Origin: Blautia liquoris
Lineage (GTDB): Bacteria; Bacillota; Clostridia; Lachnospirales; Lachnospiraceae
Direction: 5' to 3'
DNA: 64,000 nt
Assembly (NCBI RefSeq): GCF_015159595.1
Contig: NZ_CP063304.1
Coordinates: forward strand, 1,674,001-1,738,000
Shown here piece after piece: positions 56,139 through 64,000 of this stretch. The notes under the pieces are model-generated. The model did no database searches, had not been told where the DNA came from, and worked only from the letters and a program-made list of their open reading frames with translations. Every line of letters starts with the position of its first letter. The stretch's first letter is position 1. The translations under genes were made by a program, and so were the position numbers.

Positions 56139-56939
56139 ATGGAACCACTATTAGAGTTAAAAAATATATGCTTTTCTTATCATAGCATGGAAGGTGAAAC
56201 AAAAGCCCTCACCGATATCAATTTTACAGTAGAGGAAGGCGAATTTGTTGCTGTTGTCGGCCCCAGTGGATGTGGTAAAAGTACGATTCTGAACCTGATC
56301 TCTGGTTTAATTGAACCAGAATCCGGTTCAATTTTTATTAAAGGAAAACCACTTAAAAAGTCCGAAATCAATATCGGATACATGCTGCAAAAGGACCACC
56401 TCTTTGAATGGAGAACGATCTATCGAAACGTGATATTAGGTTTGGAAATCCAAAAAAAATTAAACAGCGAAACAAAAGCAAAGGTTGATGAAATGCTAAA
56501 GACCTATGGACTGGATGAATTCCGCGATGCCAGACCATCACAACTATCCGGAGGAATGCGTCAAAGAGCGGCTCTGATCCGCACATTAGCTCTTGAACCT
56601 GCACTTCTATTACTTGATGAACCTTTTTCGGCTTTAGATTATCAAACGAGATTATCCGTCGCAGATGATATCGGTCAAATTCTAAAAGCGCAGAAAAAAA
56701 CCGCGCTGCTTGTCACACACGATATTTCGGAGGCGATCAGTATGGCAGATCATGTCGTTGTACTTTCCAGCCGGCCTGCGATCGTAAAATCAATCATTTC
56801 AATAGATATGGGAATTGAAAACCGGACGCCGATGACCTCGAGAAATGCACCGGCATTTAAGAACTATTTCAACAAGATATGGAAGGAGTTGAATGATCAT
56901 GAAAATGAAGACGTGTACCGCACAGGAAGCATATCTTAA
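56139..56939 (+). CDS. ABC importer ATPase, nitrate/sulfonate/taurine type
   Basis: A 266-residue SsuB/TauB-type ATPase with Walker A GPSGCGKST, Q-loop YMLQKDHLFEW, signature LSGGMRQRAALIRT and Walker B LLLLDEPFSALDYQT. GGGGAGG lies before the ATG. It overlaps the permease gene by 47 bases. Family members import sulfonates, nitrate, cyanate or thiamine precursors; no binding protein is adjacent and no TPP riboswitch was seen, so the substrate stays open. Confidence 0.9.
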   Translation: MEPLLELKNICFSYHSMEGETKALTDINFTVEEGEFVAVVGPSGCGKSTILNLISGLIEPESGSIFIKGKPLKKSEINIGYMLQKDHLFEWRTIYRNVILGLEIQKKLNSETKAKVDEMLKTYGLDEFRDARPSQLSGGMRQRAALIRTLALEPALLLLDEPFSALDYQTRLSVADDIGQILKAQKKTALLVTHDISEAISMADHVVVLSSRPAIVKSIISIDMGIENRTPMTSRNAPAFKNYFNKIWKELNDHENEDVYRTGSIS

Positions 56940-57699
56940 AAAACAGCTCTCCAGAAAATACCAGATACGTTTCTTCCGCATCTTCCTGCTGCTGGCTTTT
57001 ATCCTCCTCTGGCAATGTGCTTCAGATCTTGGATGGATTGACTCCTTTATCTTCAGCAGTCCGGTAAAAGTGGTCAGGACGTTTTATAATATGGTGAAAG
57101 AACACAGCCTTTTTTTGCATATCGGCGTGACCTTGGCTGAGACATTAATCAGTTTTGCTCTGACGATTATATTTACAGTTGTAACTGCGGTCTGCCTTTG
57201 GCTCTTCCCCAGATTTGCAGATGTCATGGAGCCCTATCTGGTCGTACTGAACTCGCTTCCAAAATCAGCCCTTGCACCACTACTGATTGTCTGGCTGGGA
57301 GCTAATATGAAGACAATCATTATCGCAGGGATGTCTGTCGCACTATTTGGATCAATCATCAGTCTATATCAGGGGTTTCAGGAGGTCAGTCAGGAAAAGA
57401 TGAAACTGATCTATACACTTGGCGGTAAAAAGTATGAAGTATTGACAAAGGTAGTCCTTCCTGCCTCCACTCCTTATCTGCTGAGCGCATTAAAAGTTGA
57501 TATCGGTCTTTGTCTGGTAGGTGTCATCATAGGTGAATTTATCGGTGCAAGACAGGGTCTTGGATATCTGATCATCTACTCCAGCCAGGTTTTTAAGCTT
57601 GACTGGCTTATCCTTTCCATCATTATTCTCTGCGCAATTGCTATGATTCTATATCAGGGCGTCTGCTTCATAGAAAAGTGGTACAATGACAAAAAGTAA
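56893..57699 (+). CDS. ABC importer permease, nitrate/sulfonate/taurine type
   Basis: A 268-residue SsuC/TauC-type permease with six helices, LNSLPKSALAPLLIVWLG and the cytoplasmic loop TLGGKKYEVLTKVVLPASTPYLL that meets the ATPase. ATG 56893 is four bases from GGAG and ATG 56899 is ten, so the start could be two codons later. The substrate-binding protein of this importer must be elsewhere on the genome. Confidence 0.9.
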   Translation: MIMKMKTCTAQEAYLKKQLSRKYQIRFFRIFLLLAFILLWQCASDLGWIDSFIFSSPVKVVRTFYNMVKEHSLFLHIGVTLAETLISFALTIIFTVVTAVCLWLFPRFADVMEPYLVVLNSLPKSALAPLLIVWLGANMKTIIIAGMSVALFGSIISLYQGFQEVSQEKMKLIYTLGGKKYEVLTKVVLPASTPYLLSALKVDIGLCLVGVIIGEFIGARQGLGYLIIYSSQVFKLDWLILSIIILCAIAMILYQGVCFIEKWYNDKK

Positions 57700-57731
57700 A
57701 TGAGGAACCTATCATTCTGGTATTCTCCAAT

Positions 57732-57773
57732 AAAAAAGGAGTGTGTGCAGGAAATATAACTGCCACACTCTCC
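57732..57773 (-). terminator. Terminator after hisS
   Basis: On the minus strand GGAGAGTGTGGCAG pairs imperfectly with CTGCACACACTCC, followed by TTTTTT. It separates hisS from the convergent importer genes. Confidence 0.8.
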
Positions 57774-57781
57774 TTCTATGC

Positions 57782-59038
57782 TTAGATCGTATCTGTAAAG
57801 AACTCACAAATCTCGTCGTATCCCTCCATATTGAGTTGTTCTTTCTGGAACTTTTTATTTTTTTTCATCATACAAACCTGAACAGATATCCCTGATTCGC
57901 GCTCCTTCGAAGCTTTTTCCAGAATCTCTGTCATCTGCGCAGAAGGCATATTCTTCTCTATCAGGTAAGCCTTTTTAACGGACGCGTCTGGAATTTTAAA
58001 TTCTCTTTCCATCAGAAGCATTATGATACGTTCAAAGCCAATAGAAAAACCACATGCAGGAACTTTGTTACCCGTGAACTTTGCTATCATCTCGTCATAA
58101 CGTCCGCCTCCGCCGACTGAGCCTCCGAATTCATCCATAGAAATTTCAAAAATTGTTCCAGTATAATAGGACATTCCCCGAACAAGTGTCGGATCAAATG
58201 CAATTTTAAAACTGGCACTTTTTAATGTATCCACAGTTTCTATAATCGCAGTAAGGCCTTCTACAACCTCTTGTTCCAGAAATTCACCCAGTGTCTCCTT
58301 GATATATTTAACGCCTGAAATATCCTCGGTTACATTTTGAAATAAATTCATATATTTGGAGACGGAATTGTGATCAAATCCCTCTTTTTTTAATTCTTCT
58401 TCAACACCATCAGGGCCAATTTTATCCATCTTATCCAGAATAATAAAAACTGTGTCGTAGGTATCTTCATCAAATCCGCTATAGTCTGCCATTGCCTTTA
58501 AGATTCGGCGATCATTAATACGGATTGTAAAATTCTTAAAATCTAGCTTTCCAAGCAATGTTGTAGTGGCCAATATGAGCTCAATTTCAGCCAGATTGCC
58601 CGGCTCGCCAAGTATATCGAGATCGCACTGCATAAACTGACGAAAGCGGCCTCTTTGCGGCCGATCAGCTCTCCAGACATTACCCATCTGCAATGCTTTA
58701 AAAGGGCTTGGAAGTTCATTTGCGTGATTCGAATAGTAGCGGCTTAGTGGAACAGTGAGATCATAACGCAGACCCTCATCTGTCAAGTCAAACTCGCTTT
58801 TAGCCTCATTGATCTTTAATTTCTTCCCTCTCTTTAATATTTTAAAGATTAGTTTCTCATTCTCACCACCCTGCTTGCTGTTTAGATTCGCCAGATGTTC
58901 CACACAGGGAGTTTCAATTGAAGAAAATCCAAATGTTCCGTATGTTTCTTTAATCAGACGAATTACATAATCCCGTATTTCCATCTCAAAAGGCAGGATA
59001 TCTTTCATTCCAGTCACTGGTTTTTTCTTTAATGTCAT
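57782..59038 (-). CDS. hisS: Histidyl-tRNA synthetase (archaeal/eukaryotic-like branch, short C-domain)
   Basis: A 418-residue class II synthetase with KPVTGMKDILP, TDEGLRYDLTVPLSRY, motif two RADRPQRGRFRQFMQCDLDILGE, LVRGMSYYTG, GGGGRYDEMI and GFSIGFERI. The motif-two segment is nearer to archaeal/eukaryotic enzymes than to the E. coli type (RHERPQ..RQFHQ). After residue 350 the anticodon-binding domain is only about 65 residues, shorter than the usual 90 or more. Its start overlaps the HD-GYP stop. It could be a second hisS or a regulator-like paralogue, but the catalytic motifs are intact. Confidence 0.88.
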   Translation of the reverse strand: MTLKKKPVTGMKDILPFEMEIRDYVIRLIKETYGTFGFSSIETPCVEHLANLNSKQGGENEKLIFKILKRGKKLKINEAKSEFDLTDEGLRYDLTVPLSRYYSNHANELPSPFKALQMGNVWRADRPQRGRFRQFMQCDLDILGEPGNLAEIELILATTTLLGKLDFKNFTIRINDRRILKAMADYSGFDEDTYDTVFIILDKMDKIGPDGVEEELKKEGFDHNSVSKYMNLFQNVTEDISGVKYIKETLGEFLEQEVVEGLTAIIETVDTLKSASFKIAFDPTLVRGMSYYTGTIFEISMDEFGGSVGGGGRYDEMIAKFTGNKVPACGFSIGFERIIMLLMEREFKIPDASVKKAYLIEKNMPSAQMTEILEKASKERESGISVQVCMMKKNKKFQKEQLNMEGYDEICEFFTDTI

Positions 59039-59673
59039 TATTTAAAATCTCCTCTCTCGTCAACGGCTAGGTCACCTAATATGACCCTTTTCCGATTGTT
59101 TTCATGTATTACTCTTTGAAACGCCAGAAATATTTGTATGTCGAAGTTTCGGATATCTTCCACCATGAATTTGACAGCTGTTTCCGGATCAAAGGCTTTT
59201 CGATATGGCCTGTCAGAAGTCAGAGCACAGTAGACATCGCATACACGCAGGATTCGGGCGCCATAAGGTATCTCGTCCCCAAATAGATGATCGGGGTAAC
59301 CACTTCCATCGTAGTTCTCATGATGATGCAGGACACACTGTGAAATAAAATCAGAATACCCTTGTCTCTCTACCACTTTATAGCCCTCAACCGGGTGCAT
59401 ACGTACAATTTTCATCTCTTCAACAACCAGTGGCTGATCATCAATTTCTTTTTCGAGAACAATTTTTCCAATGTCATGAAGGAATCCCGCTACTGCCAGT
59501 TCCTGACAATTTGAATTACTGTATCCCAGTTTTTCTGCAACATCATAAGCCAAGTTACTGACTTCACAGCCATGTGATATCTGCTCTGTCAGAGAATACT
59601 GGAGCATATTTCTGCGGTATTTACTGTGTTGATATTTCCTTGATTCCGGCTTCTTTTCGTTTAAGCATTTCAT
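59038..59673 (-). CDS. HD-GYP-domain phosphohydrolase
   Basis: A 211-residue single-domain HD-GYP protein: metal ligands HD in FLHDIGK, H in RMHPVEGY, HHENYDGSGYP and the later RILRVCDVYCALTSDRPYR. The family degrades cyclic dinucleotides such as c-di-GMP. There is no receiver or sensor domain attached. The ATG follows GGAGAG, and the gene overlaps the end of hemZ by 53 bases; hisS begins at its stop. Confidence 0.9.
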   Translation of the reverse strand: MKCLNEKKPESRKYQHSKYRRNMLQYSLTEQISHGCEVSNLAYDVAEKLGYSNSNCQELAVAGFLHDIGKIVLEKEIDDQPLVVEEMKIVRMHPVEGYKVVERQGYSDFISQCVLHHHENYDGSGYPDHLFGDEIPYGARILRVCDVYCALTSDRPYRKAFDPETAVKFMVEDIRNFDIQIFLAFQRVIHENNRKRVILGDLAVDERGDFK

Positions 59674-61096
59674 CGATTCTCTCCACGTAATTCTTCAAAT
59701 CTTTAACATTTTCGGCACGTAACGTCCGCCTGCCGCCCTGGAAGACAAATTTTGTGGATGCACCTGCTCCTGCAGCCATAATGGTTTGTTTTTCTTCCAT
59801 AATCAGTATATTGTATATACCTTCCTTGTCAAGTTTCGCATAACCTACATTTTCAAAATTTCCGGCGATATCCTTTTGGCGATAAAGATAGTAGGGATCC
59901 ATATCCATCCCATACGCACAGTCCGCAGTCATCTGCATAATTTCCTGACTGTTTTCAAACGAGATTTCATCATACATATCTTTAAACAAATTCAGCCTCG
60001 CTGCTCGTTTAAGCGCGAGAGAGTGAATCGTAAGGCTGTCAGGATTCATCGCTTTAATCTGTTTTAATGTCCGGGAGACCTGCTCCTTATGCTCGCCCGG
60101 CAGACCTACGATCAAATCCATATTGATGTTGTCAAAGCCCATCTCGCGTGCCAGATTATATTTTGATATGATATCCTCCACGGTATGACGTCTGCCAATC
60201 AGATCCAGTGTTTCCTGATTCATCGTCTGCGGATTAATTGAAATTCGTGTCACCGGATACCGCTTAAGAATCATAAGCTTTTCTCTGGTGATGGTATCTG
60301 GTCTGCCTGCCTCAACCGTGAATTCTTTTACTCCTTTCATAGGAAATATACTTTGAATAAATCTAAGAAGTCTCTCCAGCTGATCAGGAGAAAGCGTCGT
60401 TGGTGTTCCCCCGCCAATATAAATTGTATCGCAGGAACGCCCTTTCATCTTAGACGCAATGAATTTTAACTCTTTGCATAATGCATCCAGATAAGATTCT
60501 ACCATATAATTCCACTGGCTCATCGGATGTGAACCAAAAGAACAATACAGACAAATTGACGGGCAGAATGGAATCCCGACATAAAGACTATATCCATCTT
60601 TATAGTTGAATTTGTTCAATAGTTCTCTCTCTTTGTTGGCAACTGTAATTGCCAATGCGATTTTATCCGGGCTGATGCCATAAGTATCCCGCATAAGAGT
60701 AGCTGCCTCAACGTTTGTCTTCCCATCCTCCAGCATTCCCATCACAATCTTGGATGGTCTGATTCCAGTCAAATCGCCCCAGGGCAGCTCCCTTTTAGTA
60801 ATCTTTGCCAATGCTTTATAGACAAGTTTCTTGACATAGTTTTTTCGTTCTCTTCGATCCGCCTGTGCAGATATCCGCGTAATCGTTCTGCTGATCTCCT
60901 GATCTCGTTCAAATACAAGGAAGGTAATAGAACTCTCTTCATATATTACCTGATATTGATAAGAATAATCACTGTCGGGCAGTTCGTCTCCCTCATACCA
61001 TATCCTGATGGTACTTCCGGGATAAAATGCACGGATCAGAGAATAGATATCATATTCAAATTCTCTTTTGTTCAATTTCAGACTAAGATTAAGCAA
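59621..61096 (-). CDS. hemZ: Oxygen-independent coproporphyrinogen dehydrogenase HemZ
   Basis: A 491-residue radical SAM protein related to HemN. The cluster motif is CPSICLYCSF, with GGGTPTTLS and the later NMDLIVGLPGE; an N-terminal extension of about 160 residues is characteristic of HemZ. I place the start at TTG 61096, nine bases after AGAGGT, which overlaps the MBL gene by eight bases. The ATG at 61141 has no site. It may act in haem or in another radical SAM role; other haem genes are not in the window. Confidence 0.92.
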   Translation of the reverse strand: MLNLSLKLNKREFEYDIYSLIRAFYPGSTIRIWYEGDELPDSDYSYQYQVIYEESSITFLVFERDQEISRTITRISAQADRRERKNYVKKLVYKALAKITKRELPWGDLTGIRPSKIVMGMLEDGKTNVEAATLMRDTYGISPDKIALAITVANKERELLNKFNYKDGYSLYVGIPFCPSICLYCSFGSHPMSQWNYMVESYLDALCKELKFIASKMKGRSCDTIYIGGGTPTTLSPDQLERLLRFIQSIFPMKGVKEFTVEAGRPDTITREKLMILKRYPVTRISINPQTMNQETLDLIGRRHTVEDIISKYNLAREMGFDNINMDLIVGLPGEHKEQVSRTLKQIKAMNPDSLTIHSLALKRAARLNLFKDMYDEISFENSQEIMQMTADCAYGMDMDPYYLYRQKDIAGNFENVGYAKLDKEGIYNILIMEEKQTIMAAGAGASTKFVFQGGRRTLRAENVKDLKNYVERIDEMLKRKEAGIKEISTQ

Positions 61097-61718
61097 GAGG
61101 GTTGTACCTCTTTTCAACAGAGATCTCTGTCGTCTGACCATGCCCCGGATAAACTTTTGTATTATCTGGAAGTATTGTAAGAAGACGTGAGATACTCTCG
61201 CGCATCTGCTGCATACTTCCCGTCAAAAGATCTGTTCTGCCATAACTTTCTGCAAATAAAGTATCACCGGAAAATAGTATTCCCTCTTCAGAAAGATAGA
61301 AGCAGATGCTCCCCTTTGTATGACCGGGCGTATGAAGTACAACAATACGAATCCCTGCAAGATTCAGTTCTTCCTCGTCACTCACAAGGAAATCAGCCTT
61401 CATTGAATATGCACTTGCCCAGGCGGCCGAGAGATTATTCTTGGCACTTTCTAAAACCTCCTGTTCCTGTTCACAGGCATAGACAGGAATATGATACTTT
61501 TCTTTCAATTCTTCGGCTGCCATCATATGATCAAAATGACCATGAGTCAGTAGGATTGCAGTTGGTATTGCCTGCACCTTTTGTATCTGATTTTCGATAT
61601 CGCCAGCCTGTGCAGCAGGATCTATGATAAGAATCTCTCTGTTTTTTTTATTCATAACCAAATAGCAATTTGTATCTATCTTTCCCAATATGAGAGTTTT
61701 AATTACTATATCTGACAT
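61089..61718 (-). CDS. Metallo-beta-lactamase-fold hydrolase (glyoxalase II-like)
   Basis: A 209-residue soluble hydrolase with the binuclear zinc motif THGHFDH, HTPGHTKGSICFY and the later GHG, and the beginning NCYLV. It resembles the small glyoxalase II-type hydrolases common next to rel in Firmicutes. The physiological thioester is not known. It starts four bases after the end of relA/spoT, forming a tightly packed run with hemZ. Confidence 0.93.
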   Translation of the reverse strand: MSDIVIKTLILGKIDTNCYLVMNKKNREILIIDPAAQAGDIENQIQKVQAIPTAILLTHGHFDHMMAAEELKEKYHIPVYACEQEQEVLESAKNNLSAAWASAYSMKADFLVSDEEELNLAGIRIVVLHTPGHTKGSICFYLSEEGILFSGDTLFAESYGRTDLLTGSMQQMRESISRLLTILPDNTKVYPGHGQTTEISVEKRYNPLA

Positions 61719-61722
61719 TGTA

Positions 61723-64000
61723 TTATCCTTTCGAGCGTTCTATATCTATTACGCCGCTTACCTGGCGAATTTTCTCTATCAGACTGTTCAATTCTTCTTT
61801 TCCTCTGACAAAAAAAGTCATATCGACGGTAGCCTGTCCCTGCTTGTTAGTACTGACATTGATTTTTGAGATATCAATTTTTCGTTCCATAAATAATTTT
61901 GACAGATCCACCAGAAGTCCTGAACGGTCAAAAGCATACACATTAATTTCGACTGCATACATTTGGTTATTTGCACTGCCAGACTCCCATTCCGCATCGA
62001 TCAGTCTTTCACGTTCAGACTCCGGAAGATTCAGTATATTAATACAGTCGGTCCTGTGAATTGTGATGCCTCGTCCTCTTGTTACGAACCCCACAATTTC
62101 GTCTCCCGGAATGGGAGAACAGCATTTTGAAAATCTGACAGAGACATCATGCGTACCGCTTACAACGATTCCAGCTTTCGATTTCGATACCGGAACTTCT
62201 ATGATTGTGTCTTCGTTTGTACTTTTCAGTACATCATCATCGGAAATTTTTGTCTGATTTTCCTTATCATAAACATCAATCAGCTTATTTATGACCTGTC
62301 CTTCTTTCAGACCTCCATGTCCGACAGCGGCCAGCACAGAATCCCAGTCCCTAAAGCCGTACTTTCGTATGACGGCATTCATATAATTCGATTTTAGATA
62401 AACACCAAGATTTTTTCCTTTAATCTTGGCATAGCCATTAAGCATCTCCTTGCCTTTTAGGATGTTGTCCACTTTCAACTGAGCTTTAAACCATTGATTA
62501 ATCCGATTTTTTGCCTGTGAGCTTTTTACAATCTTAAGCCAGTCTCTGCTGGGGCCTTTTGAATTCTGAGAGGTGATAATTTCCACACGATCACCATTCC
62601 TCAACTCATATTCAATCGGAACCAGCTTTCCATTCACTCTTGCACCAACCATCTTATTGCCGACTGCGGAGTGTATGGTATATGCAAAATCAATAGGACA
62701 GGAACCGCTGGGTAAAGTCTTGACATCGCCGGCCGGTGTAAAACAATAGACATTGTCGGAGAATAAATCAAGATCACTCTTGAGCAGACTCATGAATTCT
62801 TTGTTGTCTGACATGTCCTGCTGCCATTCCAGAATCTGGCGAAGCCAACTCAGTTTTTCTTCCTCCTGTTCAGGGCCTGTCTTGTTTCCATCTGATGCCT
62901 CTTTATACTTCCAATGGGCTGCAATACCATATTCCGCAATCCGGTGCATCTCAAAAGTACGAATCTGAATTTCGAAAGGCTGTCCGTTCGGTCCAATCAA
63001 AGTCGTATGAAGTGACTGGTACATATTTGGCTTAGGCATCGCAATATAATCTTTAAAACGCCCGGGAATCGGCGTATACATCTCATGAATCACACCTAAC
63101 GCCGCATAACAGTCTTTGACAGTCTCCACAATAATACGAACAGCAAAAAGATCATATATCTGATCCAGCGTCTTGTTCTGATTCACCATCTTTTTATAAA
63201 TACTGAAAAAGTGCTTAATTCTGCCGCTTACCTGTCCATCAATTCCCGCTTCTTCAATGTGATGTTTTACTTCCCGAACGATTGCATCGACATACTTTTG
63301 ACGCTCTCCTCGTTTCATATCCACTTTTTCAACCAGATCATAATATGCCTCTGGTTCCAGATATTTCAAAGACAGATCATCCAGCTCAACTTTAATCTTG
63401 GAAATTCCAAGTCGCTGTGCAATAGGAGCATAGATATCCATTGTCTCACGGGCCTTTTCCCTTTGTGTTTCTAACGACCAGTATTTTGCCGTCCTCATGT
63501 TGTGAAGACGGTCGGCCAGTTTTACCAGTATCACCCGGATATCTTTTGCCATAGCCAGAAACATCTTGCGAAGGTTCTCAGCTTGCTCCTCAACTTTGTC
63601 AGCTGCGTAGCTGAGTTTACCAAGTTTCGTCACACCATCGACGATCAGAGCTACTTCATCGCCAAATTCTTTTCTAAGCTCATCAACTGTCATAACCGTG
63701 TCTTCTACAACGTCATGGAGAAGTCCGGATACAATACTTTCCTTGTCAAGTTCCAAGTCTGCAAGTATCACAGCAACACACAGAGGATGGATGATGTACG
63801 GCTCACCGGATTTTCTCTTTTGATCTTTATGTGCCTCGCTGGCCATCTCATAGGCTTTCTGGATCATGCTGATATCCGCCGATGGATGATACTTTCTAAC
63901 ACTGGAAATAAGCTCCTGATAGATTAACTCGGGGCTTGTAAAATCTTCTACGGCCTTTACATTCGCATCTGCCGCCGCGATTTCTTTTTGTAATTTTTCC
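61723..64000 (-). CDS. relA: Bifunctional (p)ppGpp synthetase/hydrolase, 5' end beyond the window
   Basis: Makes and removes the alarmone (p)ppGpp in amino-acid starvation. The visible 758 residues contain the hydrolase HD domain (HDVVEDT and LADRLHNMRT), the synthetase domain (VRIIVETVKDCYAALGVIHEMYTPIPGRFKDYIAMPK and YQSLHTTLIG), TGS (FTPAGDVKTLPSGSCPIDFAY) and a C-terminal ACT domain. The reading frame is open up to the right edge: the ATG at 63867 falls inside the conserved N-terminal region, and 44 codons upstream continue without a stop. The real start is therefore past 64000. Confidence 0.95.
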   Translation of the reverse strand, partial: EKLQKEIAAADANVKAVEDFTSPELIYQELISSVRKYHPSADISMIQKAYEMASEAHKDQKRKSGEPYIIHPLCVAVILADLELDKESIVSGLLHDVVEDTVMTVDELRKEFGDEVALIVDGVTKLGKLSYAADKVEEQAENLRKMFLAMAKDIRVILVKLADRLHNMRTAKYWSLETQREKARETMDIYAPIAQRLGISKIKVELDDLSLKYLEPEAYYDLVEKVDMKRGERQKYVDAIVREVKHHIEEAGIDGQVSGRIKHFFSIYKKMVNQNKTLDQIYDLFAVRIIVETVKDCYAALGVIHEMYTPIPGRFKDYIAMPKPNMYQSLHTTLIGPNGQPFEIQIRTFEMHRIAEYGIAAHWKYKEASDGNKTGPEQEEEKLSWLRQILEWQQDMSDNKEFMSLLKSDLDLFSDNVYCFTPAGDVKTLPSGSCPIDFAYTIHSAVGNKMVGARVNGKLVPIEYELRNGDRVEIITSQNSKGPSRDWLKIVKSSQAKNRINQWFKAQLKVDNILKGKEMLNGYAKIKGKNLGVYLKSNYMNAVIRKYGFRDWDSVLAAVGHGGLKEGQVINKLIDVYDKENQTKISDDDVLKSTNEDTIIEVPVSKSKAGIVVSGTHDVSVRFSKCCSPIPGDEIVGFVTRGRGITIHRTDCINILNLPESERERLIDAEWESGSANNQMYAVEINVYAFDRSGLLVDLSKLFMERKIDISKINVSTNKQGQATVDMTFFVRGKEELNSLIEKIRQVSGVIDIERSKG

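Overview
The window looks like chromosome from a low-GC, anaerobic Gram-positive bacterium of the Clostridia, most likely a Lachnospiraceae-type gut organism. The inference rests on gene content: a PPi-type phosphofructokinase, HemZ, ATP-dependent PEP carboxykinase, a GGGtGRT/NifU-like pair, a DUF4317 protein, a PotC-PotD fusion, corrinoid methyl-transfer genes, strong Shine-Dalgarno sites and frequent TTG/GTG starts. No phage, insertion sequence or CRISPR array was seen. Both edge genes are cut: an acyl-CoA carboxyltransferase at the left and a RelA/SpoT homologue at the right.

Layout. 1-3.6 kb: carboxyltransferase, PPi-PFK with a cyclophilin lipoprotein, a DtxR regulator and a MarR regulator. 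3.7-8.2 kb: a heterodimeric ABC exporter with its own MarR repressor. 8.4-11.9 kb: an AraC regulator divergent from a GH4 alpha-galactosidase, then a D,D-carboxypeptidase. 12-17.4 kb: an XRE-cupin regulator, the polyamine importer potA-potB-potCD and a PdaA-like deacetylase. 17.3-20.3 kb: a KUP potassium transporter and rpsF-rpsR with no ssb between them. 20.3-25.7 kb: a radical SAM enzyme, a divergent full-length paralogue that has lost the radical SAM motifs, a TetR regulator and a two-component system. 25.8-32.5 kb: a structured intergenic repeat, ssrA, smpB, rnr, secG, eno and gpmI. 32.6-37.8 kb: a polar amino-acid ABC importer whose binding protein is circularly permuted, then pckA and a lactate/malate-type dehydrogenase. 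37.9-43.6 kb: a corrinoid C1 module (two corrinoid proteins, reductive activator, methyl-THF-type methyltransferase, PucR regulator) with no substrate methyltransferase. 43.6-43.8 kb: tRNA-Val and tRNA-Ala. 43.9-53.7 kb: GGGtGRT/NifU-like pair, DUF4317, a beta-helix protein, topoisomerase III, a formate/nitrite channel, asd, argH and queH. 53.7-57.7 kb: phospholipid genes (psd, pssA, PAP2) and a two-gene importer lacking its binding protein. 57.8-64 kb: hisS, an HD-GYP protein, hemZ, an MBL hydrolase and relA/spoT.

How the genes work together. Central carbon flow is represented by PPi-PFK, GpmI, enolase, PckA and the dehydrogenase. Ribosome rescue and RNA decay sit together (rnr-smpB-ssrA). 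Several transport units carry a local regulator, and operator-like palindromes lie over the -10 boxes of the two marR genes and the tetR gene. The three observations I consider most worth a second look are the circularly permuted amino-acid binding protein, the radical SAM enzyme with its motif-less twin under a likely TetR switch, and the composite stem-loop repeat next to ssrA.

All calls come from reading the sequence and family knowledge; no database search was run. Start codons were moved from the longest ORF wherever a Shine-Dalgarno site, a terminator or a promoter made an internal start more likely.
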